Assembly: GCA_003538625.1 (NCBI GenBank)
Contig: DPRR01000029.1
Location: 310,001 to 374,000 of the forward strand
Reading direction: 5' to 3'
Origin: Ignavibacteriales bacterium
GTDB taxonomy: Bacteria > Bacteroidota > Ignavibacteria > Ignavibacteriales > Ignavibacteriaceae
DNA length: 64,000 nucleotides
Within the stretch, counting starts at the first letter, position 1, and the number at the start of each line of letters is the position of its first letter. The notes under the pieces are model-generated. The model saw only the letters and a program-made list of their open reading frames with translations, was not told where the DNA came from and searched no databases. The translations under genes were made by a program, and so were the position numbers. Positions 28,338 to 38,072 of the stretch are shown one piece after another.

Positions 28338-28850
28338 ATGAACGAGAAAGCAAAATATTACATACAAAAACTCCAGCTAAAGAAGCACCCGGAAGGCGGA
28401 TATTTTAGAGAGATTTACAGAGCCGGAGAAATTATTTCAATAGATGCACCAAAAAAAAATAATAAAAGAAATGTTTCAACTTCAATTTATTTTTTGCTTG
28501 AAGGTTCGCAGATTTCAAAATTTCATAAATTGAAGTCTGATGAACTCTGGCATTTTTATGATGGCACTGCAGTTAGAATTTATATCCTTGATCAAAATGG
28601 AAAATTATCGGAAACTATGATTGGGAGAGAGATTAAAAATGGTGAGATGTTTCAAACTGCTATCGAAAAAAATAATTGGTTTGCGGCAGAAGTTATCGAT
28701 AAAAAGTCATTTTCATTAATTGGATGCACAGTATCACCTGGATTTGATTTTTCCGATTTTGAATTGGCGAAGCGGAAAAATCTGTTAAAAAATTTTCCTG
28801 AGCATAAAGAATTGATTTTAAAATTTACCGATCCCGGTTATAACACATAA
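28338..28850 (+). CDS. DUF985 cupin-like protein
   Basis: A 170-residue protein with the DUF985 signature pattern: LKKHPEGGYFREIYRA at the start, STSIYFLLEGSQISKFHKL, DELWHFYDGTAVRIYIL, and LIGCTVSPGFDFSDFEL. The family has a single cupin beta-barrel of unknown biochemical role. It begins 23 bp after hpnE on the same strand and is probably the last gene of the squalene operon, though a link to squalene metabolism is only positional. The next gene, sprA, is 243 bp further on. Confidence 0.9.
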   Translation: MNEKAKYYIQKLQLKKHPEGGYFREIYRAGEIISIDAPKKNNKRNVSTSIYFLLEGSQISKFHKLKSDELWHFYDGTAVRIYILDQNGKLSETMIGREIKNGEMFQTAIEKNNWFAAEVIDKKSFSLIGCTVSPGFDFSDFELAKRKNLLKNFPEHKELILKFTDPGYNT

Positions 28851-29034
28851 TAATTGCGAAAAAAAAATACCTTCATTTATGTTAGGTATTTGAATAAGTT
28901 TAAATTGTAAAATAACTATTGGGTGAATTATTGAATATATAGTTGTTTTTATCTAATTTTTTCCGGCAAATTTTAAAAAATATCTTGGAGCTTTATAGAA
29001 TATACTCTACGGATTTATTTTGTTTCACTTTACT

Positions 29035-29048
29035 AGGAATTCTGCATT
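29035..29048 (+). promoter_or_regulatory. Candidate ribosome binding site and ATT start for sprA
   Basis: AGGA at 29035-29038 is followed, after seven bases, by an in-frame ATT at 29046. The frame between here and the GTG at 29094 has no stop and encodes a basic stretch (KHKIKK) and then a hydrophobic run, which together look like a signal-peptide start. The site is suggested by position and product only. Confidence 0.4.
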
Positions 29049-29093
29049 AAACACAAAATAAAAAAGATCATTATTGAAACTGCCAAATTAATT

Positions 29094-32000
29094 GTGGTTT
29101 CTCTGGTGATATTTTACGCAGGTATAAATCTCGGATTTGGCTCCGGATATAAATCTCAGGTAAACGAAGCTATGCTTCAAGCCGCCTGCTTTGATTTACT
29201 AACCGATATCCGGAATATTAATCTGGAAAATCAGTATGATTCCGGTTTGATTAAACCCGGTACTGAACACAGAAATCCGGATGATTTATTAATTATCGAT
29301 AATGCAGTTCCTCCGGATTCACCATTTGTTGCTGCTGGTGATTCAATTCCTTCAGTTACAGATTCAACTAATCTTAATAAACTTCTCGATTCAACAAATG
29401 TGTTGCAAACGGGTAAAGGCAAAGACTCCTTAAAAACTGTAGTTAAAGTAAATCAGGATTCGCTAAGGTTGTATCAGATGTCTTTAGATTCAACAGCTAG
29501 ATTGGAGTATTTCAGGTATCAACGCGAAGATGTTCCTTATACAACTTTGAAACAAAAGAAAAAATCAAAATTTTTTGTTGAGCCTTCTCCAAATTATAAA
29601 TCCAGAACTGTTACAATTGATTCGACCGGTAAGTACGTTGAGATAAAAGAATTGATTGCCGGTAAACCTGCCAAAATTGTCCTTAGAATTCCTCTTGATG
29701 AATACATTGCTGAAAAATTAAAATTAGAAGAACGTAAAAAGTGGGAATCACTAGGTTATGCTTATGAGTTGAAAGATTCAAAAGTAGGCTTGGGTGATTT
29801 AATCAAAAGCTTTACAGATTTTGAGATTCCACTGCCAAGTGTTGGAGTACTTAGTATTTTCGGAACTCCTAAAATCAGTTTAAAGATTGGCGGCTCTGTT
29901 CAAATACATGGCGCATGGAGAAATGAAACTACAGAAGGCGTTACAGCATCCCGTCTTGGAAATACACGCAACGAACCTGACTTTAAGCAGCAAGTACAGA
30001 TAAACGTTAATGGTACAATTGGAGATAAACTAAATATCGTTGCTGATTGGAATACCGAAAGAACTTTTGAATATGAAAATCAGTTGAAGATAAAGTACAC
30101 CGGCTATGAAGATGAAATAATCCAAAGTATTGAAGCAGGAAACGTTTCTCTTCAAACTTCTCCGCTGGTTGGTGGAAGTGAAGCGCTTTTTGGTATTAAG
30201 GCTCAGTTGAAAATGGGACCTTTTAGTTTAACTACTATTGCGAGTCAGAAAAAAGGTGAAACGAAAGAAGTACAGGTTACAGGCGGTACTTCTGAAACTC
30301 CATTTCAAAAGCGGGCTTACGAATATTCAACAAACCATTATTTTATTGATACCGTCTATGCATCCAAAACTCAAAAAATATTTTATAATTATTACGGCAA
30401 ACCTACTCCCGAAGTAAGGGGTGATTTACTTGTTACCGATATTCAGGTTTGGAAATCTCTAAATCAAATAACGACGGATAAATCCAAAGAACGTGATGCA
30501 AATGTTTATATAGATTTATATCCGGTCGGAGTGACAGATTCATATCCGCAAAGTTTACGCGATACTCTTTCCAATACTGTTCCGGGAAAATCTGATGCAG
30601 GTAGATTTACTTTGTTAACACCTGATGTTGATTATATACTTCATCCCGAAACCGGATTCATAACTTTTAAAACAGCGATAAATGAACAAGATATTATTGC
30701 AGTTGCCTTTCGTCAGGAAAATGGACAAGGCGCAAGCGATGATTTTAAATACGGTGAATTTTTAGCTCCCGGCGATACTAATACAACTCAACGATTAGTT
30801 TTAAAAATGGTTAAACCCCGTAACCTGCAACCGGGTTATAAAATTGCCTGGAGTTTAATGCTCAAAAATATTTATCCGTTAGGACCAAGAAACATAAAGC
30901 AGGAAGGTTTTGAATTTGATATTAAGAGAGAAATTGAAGGACAGGAACCTGCAAGTGAAGTTGGAACAATCAGATTTTTAAACGCGTTTGGTCTTGATCT
31001 TCTGAACTCAAGCATGCAACCTCCGCCTGATAATATATTTGATTATCGGGCTGGCATCACAATACTTCCTGAAACAGGTGAAGTAATTTTTCCAAACCTT
31101 GAACCATTTAGTGATGATCTACCTGCGGGTTTACCTGCGGATTATAATTTTGATGAAGTTTACGATACTACAAAAACTTTTGCCGCACAGAAAAAAATTA
31201 AGGATAAATGGATACTTGTTGGTAAAAGCAAAGGCAGTTCATCATCAATCTATCAGCTTGGATTTAATGTGGTCGAAAACTCAGTTAAAGTTCTTTTAAA
31301 TGGAAGAGAACTAAGTCCGGGCAGTGATTATAGCGTCGATTATAATATTGGTCAGTTAACAATCAGAAATGATGCTGCTCTTGTTCCCGGTGCCGATCTT
31401 AAAATCACATACGAACAAAATGATCTTTTCCAGCTTGCTTCTAAAACTCTTTTGGGTGCAAGAGGTATTTATGAATTTTCAAAAAAAACAAAACTTGGTT
31501 TTTCAATCTTAAATCTTAATCAGCAAACGTTAAGTGATAAAGTTAGAATTGGTGAAGAGCCGTTAAGTAACAGTATCTACGGGTTGGATTTTACTACAAG
31601 TGCAGATCTTCCTATCGTAACAAAACTTTTGGACAATGTTTTTTCAACACGTGAAATGTCCACATTTACTCTTACAGGAGAATATGCATATATCAATCCG
31701 GACCCGAACACGAAGAAAAGTACAATATTATCTGACGGTGGTAAAAGTATTGCTTACATAGATGATTTTGAAGGTGCAAAGAAAACAATTCCTATCGGTG
31801 TTTCATATACAGGCTGGAAAGATTTAAGCCCACCCGATTCATTAACCTTCAATCCTGGTTTAACGAAGCAGGAAAGAATGGTTCATAAAGGTAAATCATT
31901 CTGGTTTACAGAAACGCCGGCAAATGTTACTGTACAGGATATTTATTATGACCGTAAACAAGTTGCCAAAGCCGATCAGCAGGTGACTGTAATGGACTAT

Positions 32001-35000
32001 GTTTTTCTACCTGATACACCCGGAACATATAATTATGACCCACAGCTGCAGGATAGAACTAAATCTTGGGGTGGTATTCAAAAAATACTTTCATCTACTG
32101 CTAATGATCTTGTAGAAGAGAATATAGAGTTTGTTGAATTCTGGGCCCAGATATTAAATGCTCCAACCGATGCAAAGGTGTATATCGATCTTGGAAAAAT
32201 TAGTGAAGATGTTATACCTAATAATAAACTTGATACTGAAGATCTTGACCGAAATGATGCAATTGATAACGCCGGAAAAGAAGATACAGGATTGGATGGC
32301 ATGACAGATGATCAGGAAAGAGCATTATATCCCAATAGAGGTTCTGACCCAAGCGGAGATAATTTCTTTTTCCAGAGAGGCAGTGCCCCATATCCATATG
32401 ATTATTATAACATTAATGGTACTCAAGGCAATGCAATACTAACTGATATTGGTAGAATTCCTGATACAGAAGATTTAAACAGAAACGGAAACCTTGATCT
32501 AAATAACAGTTATTATCGATACGAAATATCTCTTGATACTATTGCTGCTACAAATAAATTTATTGCCGGCGGCGGATTAAATCCTAACCTTGCAAAAAAA
32601 TGGTATTTGTTCAGAGTGCCGCTTAAAGATTTTTCAACAACTGTCGGTGCACCAAGTTTTTCAGACGTTGAAACTATAAGAATGTTTATCCAGGGTGTTG
32701 ATAGTACGGTTCATTTCAGAATTACTGAATTTAATCTTGTTGGAAATCAATGGCAGAAAAATCTTCCGGATTCCATCGCAAATACAGATACTGTACTTTC
32801 GATTTCCGTTGTAAGTCTGGAAGAAAACCCGAATTATCAAAGTCCTCCGGGTGTTTTTCAGGAAAGAGACAGAACAAGACCGGATGAAAATATATTACGA
32901 AATGAGCAGTCACTTTCTTTAGTTTTAAGACATTTGGAAGAAGGGGATAAACGCGAGGCGGTTAAATATCTGTTTAGACCTTTAGATGTTTTTAATTACA
33001 AACAGATGAAGCTTTTTATTCATGGTGAAGAGAATAATATTCCCGGATCAATTTCTTATGCTGATACGCTGGCAGGTACTTACCAGTATTCCTCTGAAGT
33101 TTATTTTAGATTTGGCGGCGATACAAATAACTATTACGAATACAGGCAGCCTGTATTTGCGGGCTGGAATGAAGTTTCAATTAATTTTGATGACCTTACT
33201 GCATTAAAACAATCGCGTGGTGATACAACAACAATTCCTTTCAGGCAGTCGGTTGCCGGTGCACCGCCGGGACATTTTTATGTAATAAAAGGAAATCCGA
33301 CATTAACCACTGTAAAATTCTTATCGGTTGGAGTAGTTAATCTTAATAACAATTTTAATCCCGGCGCACTTTCCGGTGAGGTTTGGGTAAATGAATTAAG
33401 AGTTGTTGGCGCAGATGATTCTCCAGGTTGGGCTTACAGTCTGGCTACATCAGTAAAGCTTGCAGATTTTGCAACCGTATCATTTAATCTAAGTCAAAAA
33501 AATCCGTACTTCCATCGGCTTGCGGATAGATTTGGCAGTAGAGTTGAACAGCAAAATTGGTCAGTATCTACCGATGTTAATTTATTAAAATTAGTGCCGC
33601 TCAATCTCCCTGAAAGTAATTTAAGATTAAATTACTCTCACACTGAAAGCAGTGGTAAACCATTATATTTACCCGGCAGTGATGTTAAGGTTGATAAGGC
33701 AATTGAAAATCAAAAATTATTATTTGATTACGATACAACCGGTACCGTTAAATCTCCGGATCAGTTAAAAGAAGAAACTGAAACTCAAACAATTCAGGAT
33801 TCATGGTCAGCATCAAATATTAAGGTTAAAATTCCAACTAAGCTGTGGTACATTCGCGATTCTTTTAATGCAATTACGTTGGGATTTAATTATAACAAAT
33901 CCTTCAGCAGAAGCCCTACGGTGCTTTCAAATACAAGCTGGATCTGGAATGCCAATCTGAATTATGGATTATCATTAAGTCCAACATATTTTTTTAATCC
34001 CATTGATATTCCTGTTATTGGTGTTCTTTTTGGATTACTAAAAGATTATAGCGGAACAAAAATCTATTTTACTCCGCAAAACTTTTCTTTAGCATTAACC
34101 GCAAAAAGAAATGCTTCAACAAATATTACGCGGGCAAGAAACAATTCACCTTCCAATGAAGTTTCCTCCAGAGATTTTACTACATCACGTGGATTTAATT
34201 TTACCTGGAAGCTGACAGAAGGCGGATTTTTAAATCTTACTACAACTTATGCATTAAATATCAGCTCATCACTTGCATATCTGGAAACTTATAATGATTC
34301 AGCCGCAACACCAAGACTTGAAAGTGAAATCTGGAGCGATATTTTTAACGGTGCTTTTTTTGGAAGAGACAACCGGTACCAGCAAAATTTTGATTTAAGA
34401 ACAGCGCCAAAACTTCCATCCTTATTTGATTTAAATAAATATTTCACTCTAACCGCTTCCTATGGTGCAAGTTATCAATGGAATTACGATTTTAGACAGG
34501 AACTGGTTGGTAGAAGTGCAGGCTTTAGTAATAAATCCACTGTTGGATTAACGATGAGGTGGAAATCTCTTTTTGATCAATACTTTAAGGAGGAAGTCAA
34601 AAATGAAAATCCCAATCAGAAGAAATTGATTGGACAGGAAATGCAGCAAAATAAAAAACCCGTTGTTCCTAAATTGGATTCCTTAGGTAATCAGATAACT
34701 GTTATCGATTCAACTCAAATTCTGGATTCACTTTTAATTGAATCAAATAAACCTTCAACGATCATCAAAGCTGTTGGTTTTCTTGTTGCCGCGGCAAGAT
34801 ACGTTTTCTTAGATTATGAAATGATATCATTCAGTTTTAATAACGATAACACGCTTTCAAAATCCGGATTAAAAGCACAAGGTACAGGATTCCGTAATTT
34901 CTGGGGTTTATCTTATGATGATAATGCCGGACCGACAAGAGGTTTTATGTTTGGATTGAGCAGAGATGCAGGACCAAGAGTATCATCAGGAAGCACAAAT

Positions 35001-36011
35001 CTTAGCGATGTATATTCTCAAAAAAATAGTTTTGATTTTAAAACTTCAAGACCTCTCTGGGAAGGTGCAAAGATTGATTTGACATGGAAAAGCGGATGGA
35101 CTTTAAATAAAAATTCAACGTTAACAGTTGATCCCGATGGAACGGTGTTTGTTACTAACATTAATGCAACCGGTACTCTCACCCGATCATTTTTAACAGT
35201 TCCGCCGGTTTTGTTCTTATCAGTATTTAAAAGCGGAATAAAACAAGTGGCAGAACTTTACAATCCGCAGGATCCTAACGCTAATCTTTCAAAAGCATTT
35301 GTTCAGGGATTTGAAAGTTTACCGCTGCTTGCAAATTTTGGATTCTTAAAAGATGTTGCTAACTACATGCCGCGTCCAAACTGGAGAATAACGTGGGATG
35401 GATTAGAAAAACTTCCATTGTTAAAATCTTTGGCAGATAGGGTTTCACTGGATCATTCGTATTCATCGACTTATACTGAAGGCTGGAAACTAAGTCGTGA
35501 TGGAAATGAAGAAATTCAGGTTCAAAAAATAGAATACGGTTTTGCACCTTTGGTTGGTTTGAATCTTACATTTGGACAAGTATGGGGCGGAAATTTTAGC
35601 GGGAATCTTAAGTACTCAACACGAACTACCTTTGATTTAGGAATAACAACAAGTAACATAACTGAAAATTTTTCAAAGGATATCGGTTTTACATTACAAT
35701 TTTCTAAATCAGGATTTGAACTTCCGTTATTTGGTGTTTCACTTAAAAATGATATTGAATTCAGTTTGGCTTATTCAAGTTCAAGAAGTGCTGCCGTAAG
35801 GTTTGATATGACAAAGTTTACGGAAGATGGTACACCGCAGGATGGAACAACCAGAGTTACAATTGAACCGCGGATTAAATATACGATAAGTTCAAAAGTT
35901 ACATTATCCATTTTCTATAAACGGTCTACGGTTGAACCGGAAGGAGCCTCCAGAATTCCGCCGACAACGACAAACGAAGCAGGTTTAGATGTTAACATAT
36001 CAATCAATTAA
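29094..36011 (+). CDS. sprA: Type IX secretion system outer-membrane translocon protein SprA (Sov)
   Basis: A giant protein of at least 2305 residues, matching the SprA family (about 2300-2500). The N-terminal part carries SprA-type features such as GSVQIHGAWRNETTEG and QVQINVNGTIGDKLNI, and the long remainder is alternating beta-sheet sequence rich in aromatic and polar residues. SprA forms a 36-stranded barrel through which type IX cargo crosses the outer membrane. The only standard start near the 5' end is GTG at 29094. It leaves a signal peptide without a basic n-region; the frame is open upstream to a stop at 29034, so initiation at ATT 29046 (2321 residues) is a real possibility. porX follows 63 bp downstream. 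Other T9SS parts are not in the window. Confidence 0.93.
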   Translation: MVSLVIFYAGINLGFGSGYKSQVNEAMLQAACFDLLTDIRNINLENQYDSGLIKPGTEHRNPDDLLIIDNAVPPDSPFVAAGDSIPSVTDSTNLNKLLDSTNVLQTGKGKDSLKTVVKVNQDSLRLYQMSLDSTARLEYFRYQREDVPYTTLKQKKKSKFFVEPSPNYKSRTVTIDSTGKYVEIKELIAGKPAKIVLRIPLDEYIAEKLKLEERKKWESLGYAYELKDSKVGLGDLIKSFTDFEIPLPSVGVLSIFGTPKISLKIGGSVQIHGAWRNETTEGVTASRLGNTRNEPDFKQQVQINVNGTIGDKLNIVADWNTERTFEYENQLKIKYTGYEDEIIQSIEAGNVSLQTSPLVGGSEALFGIKAQLKMGPFSLTTIASQKKGETKEVQVTGGTSETPFQKRAYEYSTNHYFIDTVYASKTQKIFYNYYGKPTPEVRGDLLVTDIQVWKSLNQITTDKSKERDANVYIDLYPVGVTDSYPQSLRDTLSNTVPGKSDAGRFTLLTPDVDYILHPETGFITFKTAINEQDIIAVAFRQENGQGASDDFKYGEFLAPGDTNTTQRLVLKMVKPRNLQPGYKIAWSLMLKNIYPLGPRNIKQEGFEFDIKREIEGQEPASEVGTIRFLNAFGLDLLNSSMQPPPDNIFDYRAGITILPETGEVIFPNLEPFSDDLPAGLPADYNFDEVYDTTKTFAAQKKIKDKWILVGKSKGSSSSIYQLGFNVVENSVKVLLNGRELSPGSDYSVDYNIGQLTIRNDAALVPGADLKITYEQNDLFQLASKTLLGARGIYEFSKKTKLGFSILNLNQQTLSDKVRIGEEPLSNSIYGLDFTTSADLPIVTKLLDNVFSTREMSTFTLTGEYAYINPDPNTKKSTILSDGGKSIAYIDDFEGAKKTIPIGVSYTGWKDLSPPDSLTFNPGLTKQERMVHKGKSFWFTETPANVTVQDIYYDRKQVAKADQQVTVMDYVFLPDTPGTYNYDPQLQDRTKSWGGIQKILSSTANDLVEENIEFVEFWAQILNAPTDAKVYIDLGKISEDVIPNNKLDTEDLDRNDAIDNAGKEDTGLDGMTDDQERALYPNRGSDPSGDNFFFQRGSAPYPYDYYNINGTQGNAILTDIGRIPDTEDLNRNGNLDLNNSYYRYEISLDTIAATNKFIAGGGLNPNLAKKWYLFRVPLKDFSTTVGAPSFSDVETIRMFIQGVDSTVHFRITEFNLVGNQWQKNLPDSIANTDTVLSISVVSLEENPNYQSPPGVFQERDRTRPDENILRNEQSLSLVLRHLEEGDKREAVKYLFRPLDVFNYKQMKLFIHGEENNIPGSISYADTLAGTYQYSSEVYFRFGGDTNNYYEYRQPVFAGWNEVSINFDDLTALKQSRGDTTTIPFRQSVAGAPPGHFYVIKGNPTLTTVKFLSVGVVNLNNNFNPGALSGEVWVNELRVVGADDSPGWAYSLATSVKLADFATVSFNLSQKNPYFHRLADRFGSRVEQQNWSVSTDVNLLKLVPLNLPESNLRLNYSHTESSGKPLYLPGSDVKVDKAIENQKLLFDYDTTGTVKSPDQLKEETETQTIQDSWSASNIKVKIPTKLWYIRDSFNAITLGFNYNKSFSRSPTVLSNTSWIWNANLNYGLSLSPTYFFNPIDIPVIGVLFGLLKDYSGTKIYFTPQNFSLALTAKRNASTNITRARNNSPSNEVSSRDFTTSRGFNFTWKLTEGGFLNLTTTYALNISSSLAYLETYNDSAATPRLESEIWSDIFNGAFFGRDNRYQQNFDLRTAPKLPSLFDLNKYFTLTASYGASYQWNYDFRQELVGRSAGFSNKSTVGLTMRWKSLFDQYFKEEVKNENPNQKKLIGQEMQQNKKPVVPKLDSLGNQITVIDSTQILDSLLIESNKPSTIIKAVGFLVAAARYVFLDYEMISFSFNNDNTLSKSGLKAQGTGFRNFWGLSYDDNAGPTRGFMFGLSRDAGPRVSSGSTNLSDVYSQKNSFDFKTSRPLWEGAKIDLTWKSGWTLNKNSTLTVDPDGTVFVTNINATGTLTRSFLTVPPVLFLSVFKSGIKQVAELYNPQDPNANLSKAFVQGFESLPLLANFGFLKDVANYMPRPNWRITWDGLEKLPLLKSLADRVSLDHSYSSTYTEGWKLSRDGNEEIQVQKIEYGFAPLVGLNLTFGQVWGGNFSGNLKYSTRTTFDLGITTSNITENFSKDIGFTLQFSKSGFELPLFGVSLKNDIEFSLAYSSSRSAAVRFDMTKFTEDGTPQDGTTRVTIEPRIKYTISSKVTLSIFYKRSTVEPEGASRIPPTTTNEAGLDVNISIN

Positions 36012-36074
36012 TATTGATTGAAAATTATTATTATAATAGTGTTTAGATGAATTTAATAAAAAGGTTTTGAAGTA

Positions 36075-37640
36075 ATGGACAGAAAAAAAATTCTCTGGGT
36101 TGATGATGAAATAGAATTGCTTAGATCTCATATCATCTTCCTATCCGAAAAAGGATATGAAGTTGATACGGTAACAAATGGTGAAGATGCAATTACTTCA
36201 GTTAAGGAAAAAATATATGATATTATTTTTCTTGATGAAATGATGGCAGGGATGGGAGGACTTGAAACTCTATCACAAATAAAAAATATTAATAATTCCA
36301 TTCCCGTTGTAATGATTACCAAATCAGAAGAAGAAACTTTGATGAATGAAGCAATCGGAGGGAAAATTTCTGATTATCTTACAAAGCCTGTAAATCCAAG
36401 TCAGGTTTTACTTGTCTGTAAAAAAATACTTGAAGGGAAAAAAATTTCAGGGCAATATGCTGCAAAGGATTATTTGCAGGATTTTACGCAAATTACACAG
36501 GCGTTAAGTTCCAACCTTGATTTTAATGAATGGATTAACATTTATCTTAAATTAGTTAATTGGTCCATTGAACTTGATCAGCATAGGGAAATTGGTTTAG
36601 AACAGTCACTGAATGATCAGTATAAAGAAGCAAATAAAGAATTTTCAAAATTTGTTGATAAAAATTACATCTCCTGGCTTAATGACAAACGAAATGATGT
36701 ACCTAATCTTTCCCCGCAAATCACGGAAAAATATGTTCTCAATCATCTGCGTGATGAAGGTCCGTCAATTTTTTACTTTGTTCTCGATTGCCTAAGACTT
36801 GATCAGTGGCTGGTGATGGAAAAGCATCTTTCCGATTTGTTTAAAATTGAAAAAGATTATTATTATTCAATATTACCAACTGCAACGCCTTACTCAAGAA
36901 ATTCTCTGTTTGCAGGATTGTACCCGTCTGATATTGAAAAACATTATCCTGATTTATGGGTCTCCGGTAATGATGATGATAATAGTATGAACAAATATGA
37001 AAAAGAACTGTTGCAGCATCTGTTAGACAGAAAAAGAATAAAACTCCGAAATGAACTTAAATACATAAAAATAATCGATCCTGAAGTGGGAAGAAATTTT
37101 GAACAGAATATCCATTCTTATCAGAACACTCATCTAACTGCCGTTGTTGTTAATTTTCTGGATATGATCGCTCATGGCAGATCTGATTCTGATATTTTAA
37201 AAGAGATTGCGCCGGATGAATCTGCTTACAGGTCGCTTACTGACAGCTGGTTTAAGCATTCATCCCTTCTCAATATTTTTATAACACTTTCAAAAATGAA
37301 AAACATAAAGATTGTTATTACTACGGATCACGGAAGCATAAGAGCTTTACGCGGAGCTAAAGTTTTAGGAGATAGGGAAGCATCAACAAACTTAAGATTT
37401 AAGTACGGTAGAAATCTTAAAGTTGAAGATAAGCATGCTGTATATGTAAAAAATTCGAATGATTTTAAACTCCCCAGACGCGGTGTTACAATCAATTATA
37501 TTTTTGCAAAAGAAGATTATTATTTTGTTTACCCGACTGATTATCATAAGTTTTTAACTCACTATAAAGATACTTTTCAACATGGCGGAATATCTCTTGA
37601 AGAAATGATACTTCCAATAATCACATTGGAGCCCAAATAA
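36075..37640 (+). CDS. porX: PorX-type response regulator with PglZ domain
   Basis: The 521-residue protein starts with a receiver: acidic pair in LWVDDEIE, acceptor D54 in IIFLDEMMAG, ITKSEEE, and the lysine in YLTKPVNP. A helical linker is followed by a PglZ/alkaline-phosphatase-superfamily domain with metal-site blocks FVLDCLRLDQW, SILPTATPYSRNSLFAG, FLDMIAHGRSD, and TTDHGSIRALRGAK, ending in QHGGISLEEMILP. This domain order is that of PorX, which in Porphyromonas controls type IX secretion genes and whose PglZ domain is reported to hydrolyse oligonucleotides. The position right behind sprA agrees. Its kinase (PorY) is not recognised in the window. Confidence 0.93.
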   Translation: MDRKKILWVDDEIELLRSHIIFLSEKGYEVDTVTNGEDAITSVKEKIYDIIFLDEMMAGMGGLETLSQIKNINNSIPVVMITKSEEETLMNEAIGGKISDYLTKPVNPSQVLLVCKKILEGKKISGQYAAKDYLQDFTQITQALSSNLDFNEWINIYLKLVNWSIELDQHREIGLEQSLNDQYKEANKEFSKFVDKNYISWLNDKRNDVPNLSPQITEKYVLNHLRDEGPSIFYFVLDCLRLDQWLVMEKHLSDLFKIEKDYYYSILPTATPYSRNSLFAGLYPSDIEKHYPDLWVSGNDDDNSMNKYEKELLQHLLDRKRIKLRNELKYIKIIDPEVGRNFEQNIHSYQNTHLTAVVVNFLDMIAHGRSDSDILKEIAPDESAYRSLTDSWFKHSSLLNIFITLSKMKNIKIVITTDHGSIRALRGAKVLGDREASTNLRFKYGRNLKVEDKHAVYVKNSNDFKLPRRGVTINYIFAKEDYYFVYPTDYHKFLTHYKDTFQHGGISLEEMILPIITLEPK

Positions 37641-37643
37641 TTT

Positions 37644-38072
37644 ATGTCGTTTCCTTATCTGCGTAAAAGTGCAAGTGAGCAGGATACAGTTTTAATTGCA
37701 GAGGAGTTTGCATCCATAATAAAGAAAGGGATGATAATTATATTAAACGGGGATCTTGGTGCAGGTAAAACATTTTTTATAAAACAGGTACTGCAAAAAT
37801 TTAATGTTACAAATGCTAACAGTCCCACTTTTGCAATTGTAAATGAATACATTGGTGATATAACATTTTATCATTTTGATTTCTATAGGATTAATAAAGA
37901 ATCTGAGCTGCACGATATCGGTATTGAAGATTATTTTAATGATGAACAATCGATAATTTTTATAGAATGGGGAAATTTATTTCCGGAAGTTCTTCCGAAA
38001 AAAAGAATCCAAATTAAAATAGATTATAATGATGAAAATGATCGTGAATTTAGCTTTATCGAGTATGAATAA
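37644..38072 (+). CDS. tsaE: tRNA threonylcarbamoyladenosine biosynthesis ATPase TsaE
   Basis: A 142-residue P-loop protein with Walker A GDLGAGKT (36-43), the switch-like NSPTFAIVNEY and the C-terminal IIFIEWG typical of TsaE. It drives the TsaBDE complex that makes t6A37 on ANN-decoding tRNAs. It begins 3 bp after porX, overlaps the tsaB start, and so belongs to the porX-tsaE-tsaB-DUF1573-accD run. TsaD and TsaC are not in the window. Confidence 0.95.
   Translation: MSFPYLRKSASEQDTVLIAEEFASIIKKGMIIILNGDLGAGKTFFIKQVLQKFNVTNANSPTFAIVNEYIGDITFYHFDFYRINKESELHDIGIEDYFNDEQSIIFIEWGNLFPEVLPKKRIQIKIDYNDENDREFSFIEYE

Noticed and set aside
36075..37640. PglZ domain as a sign of a BREX phage-defence system
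   Set aside because: The PglZ domain is fused to a receiver in the PorX arrangement and sits behind sprA; no BrxC, PglX or Lon-like genes are present.
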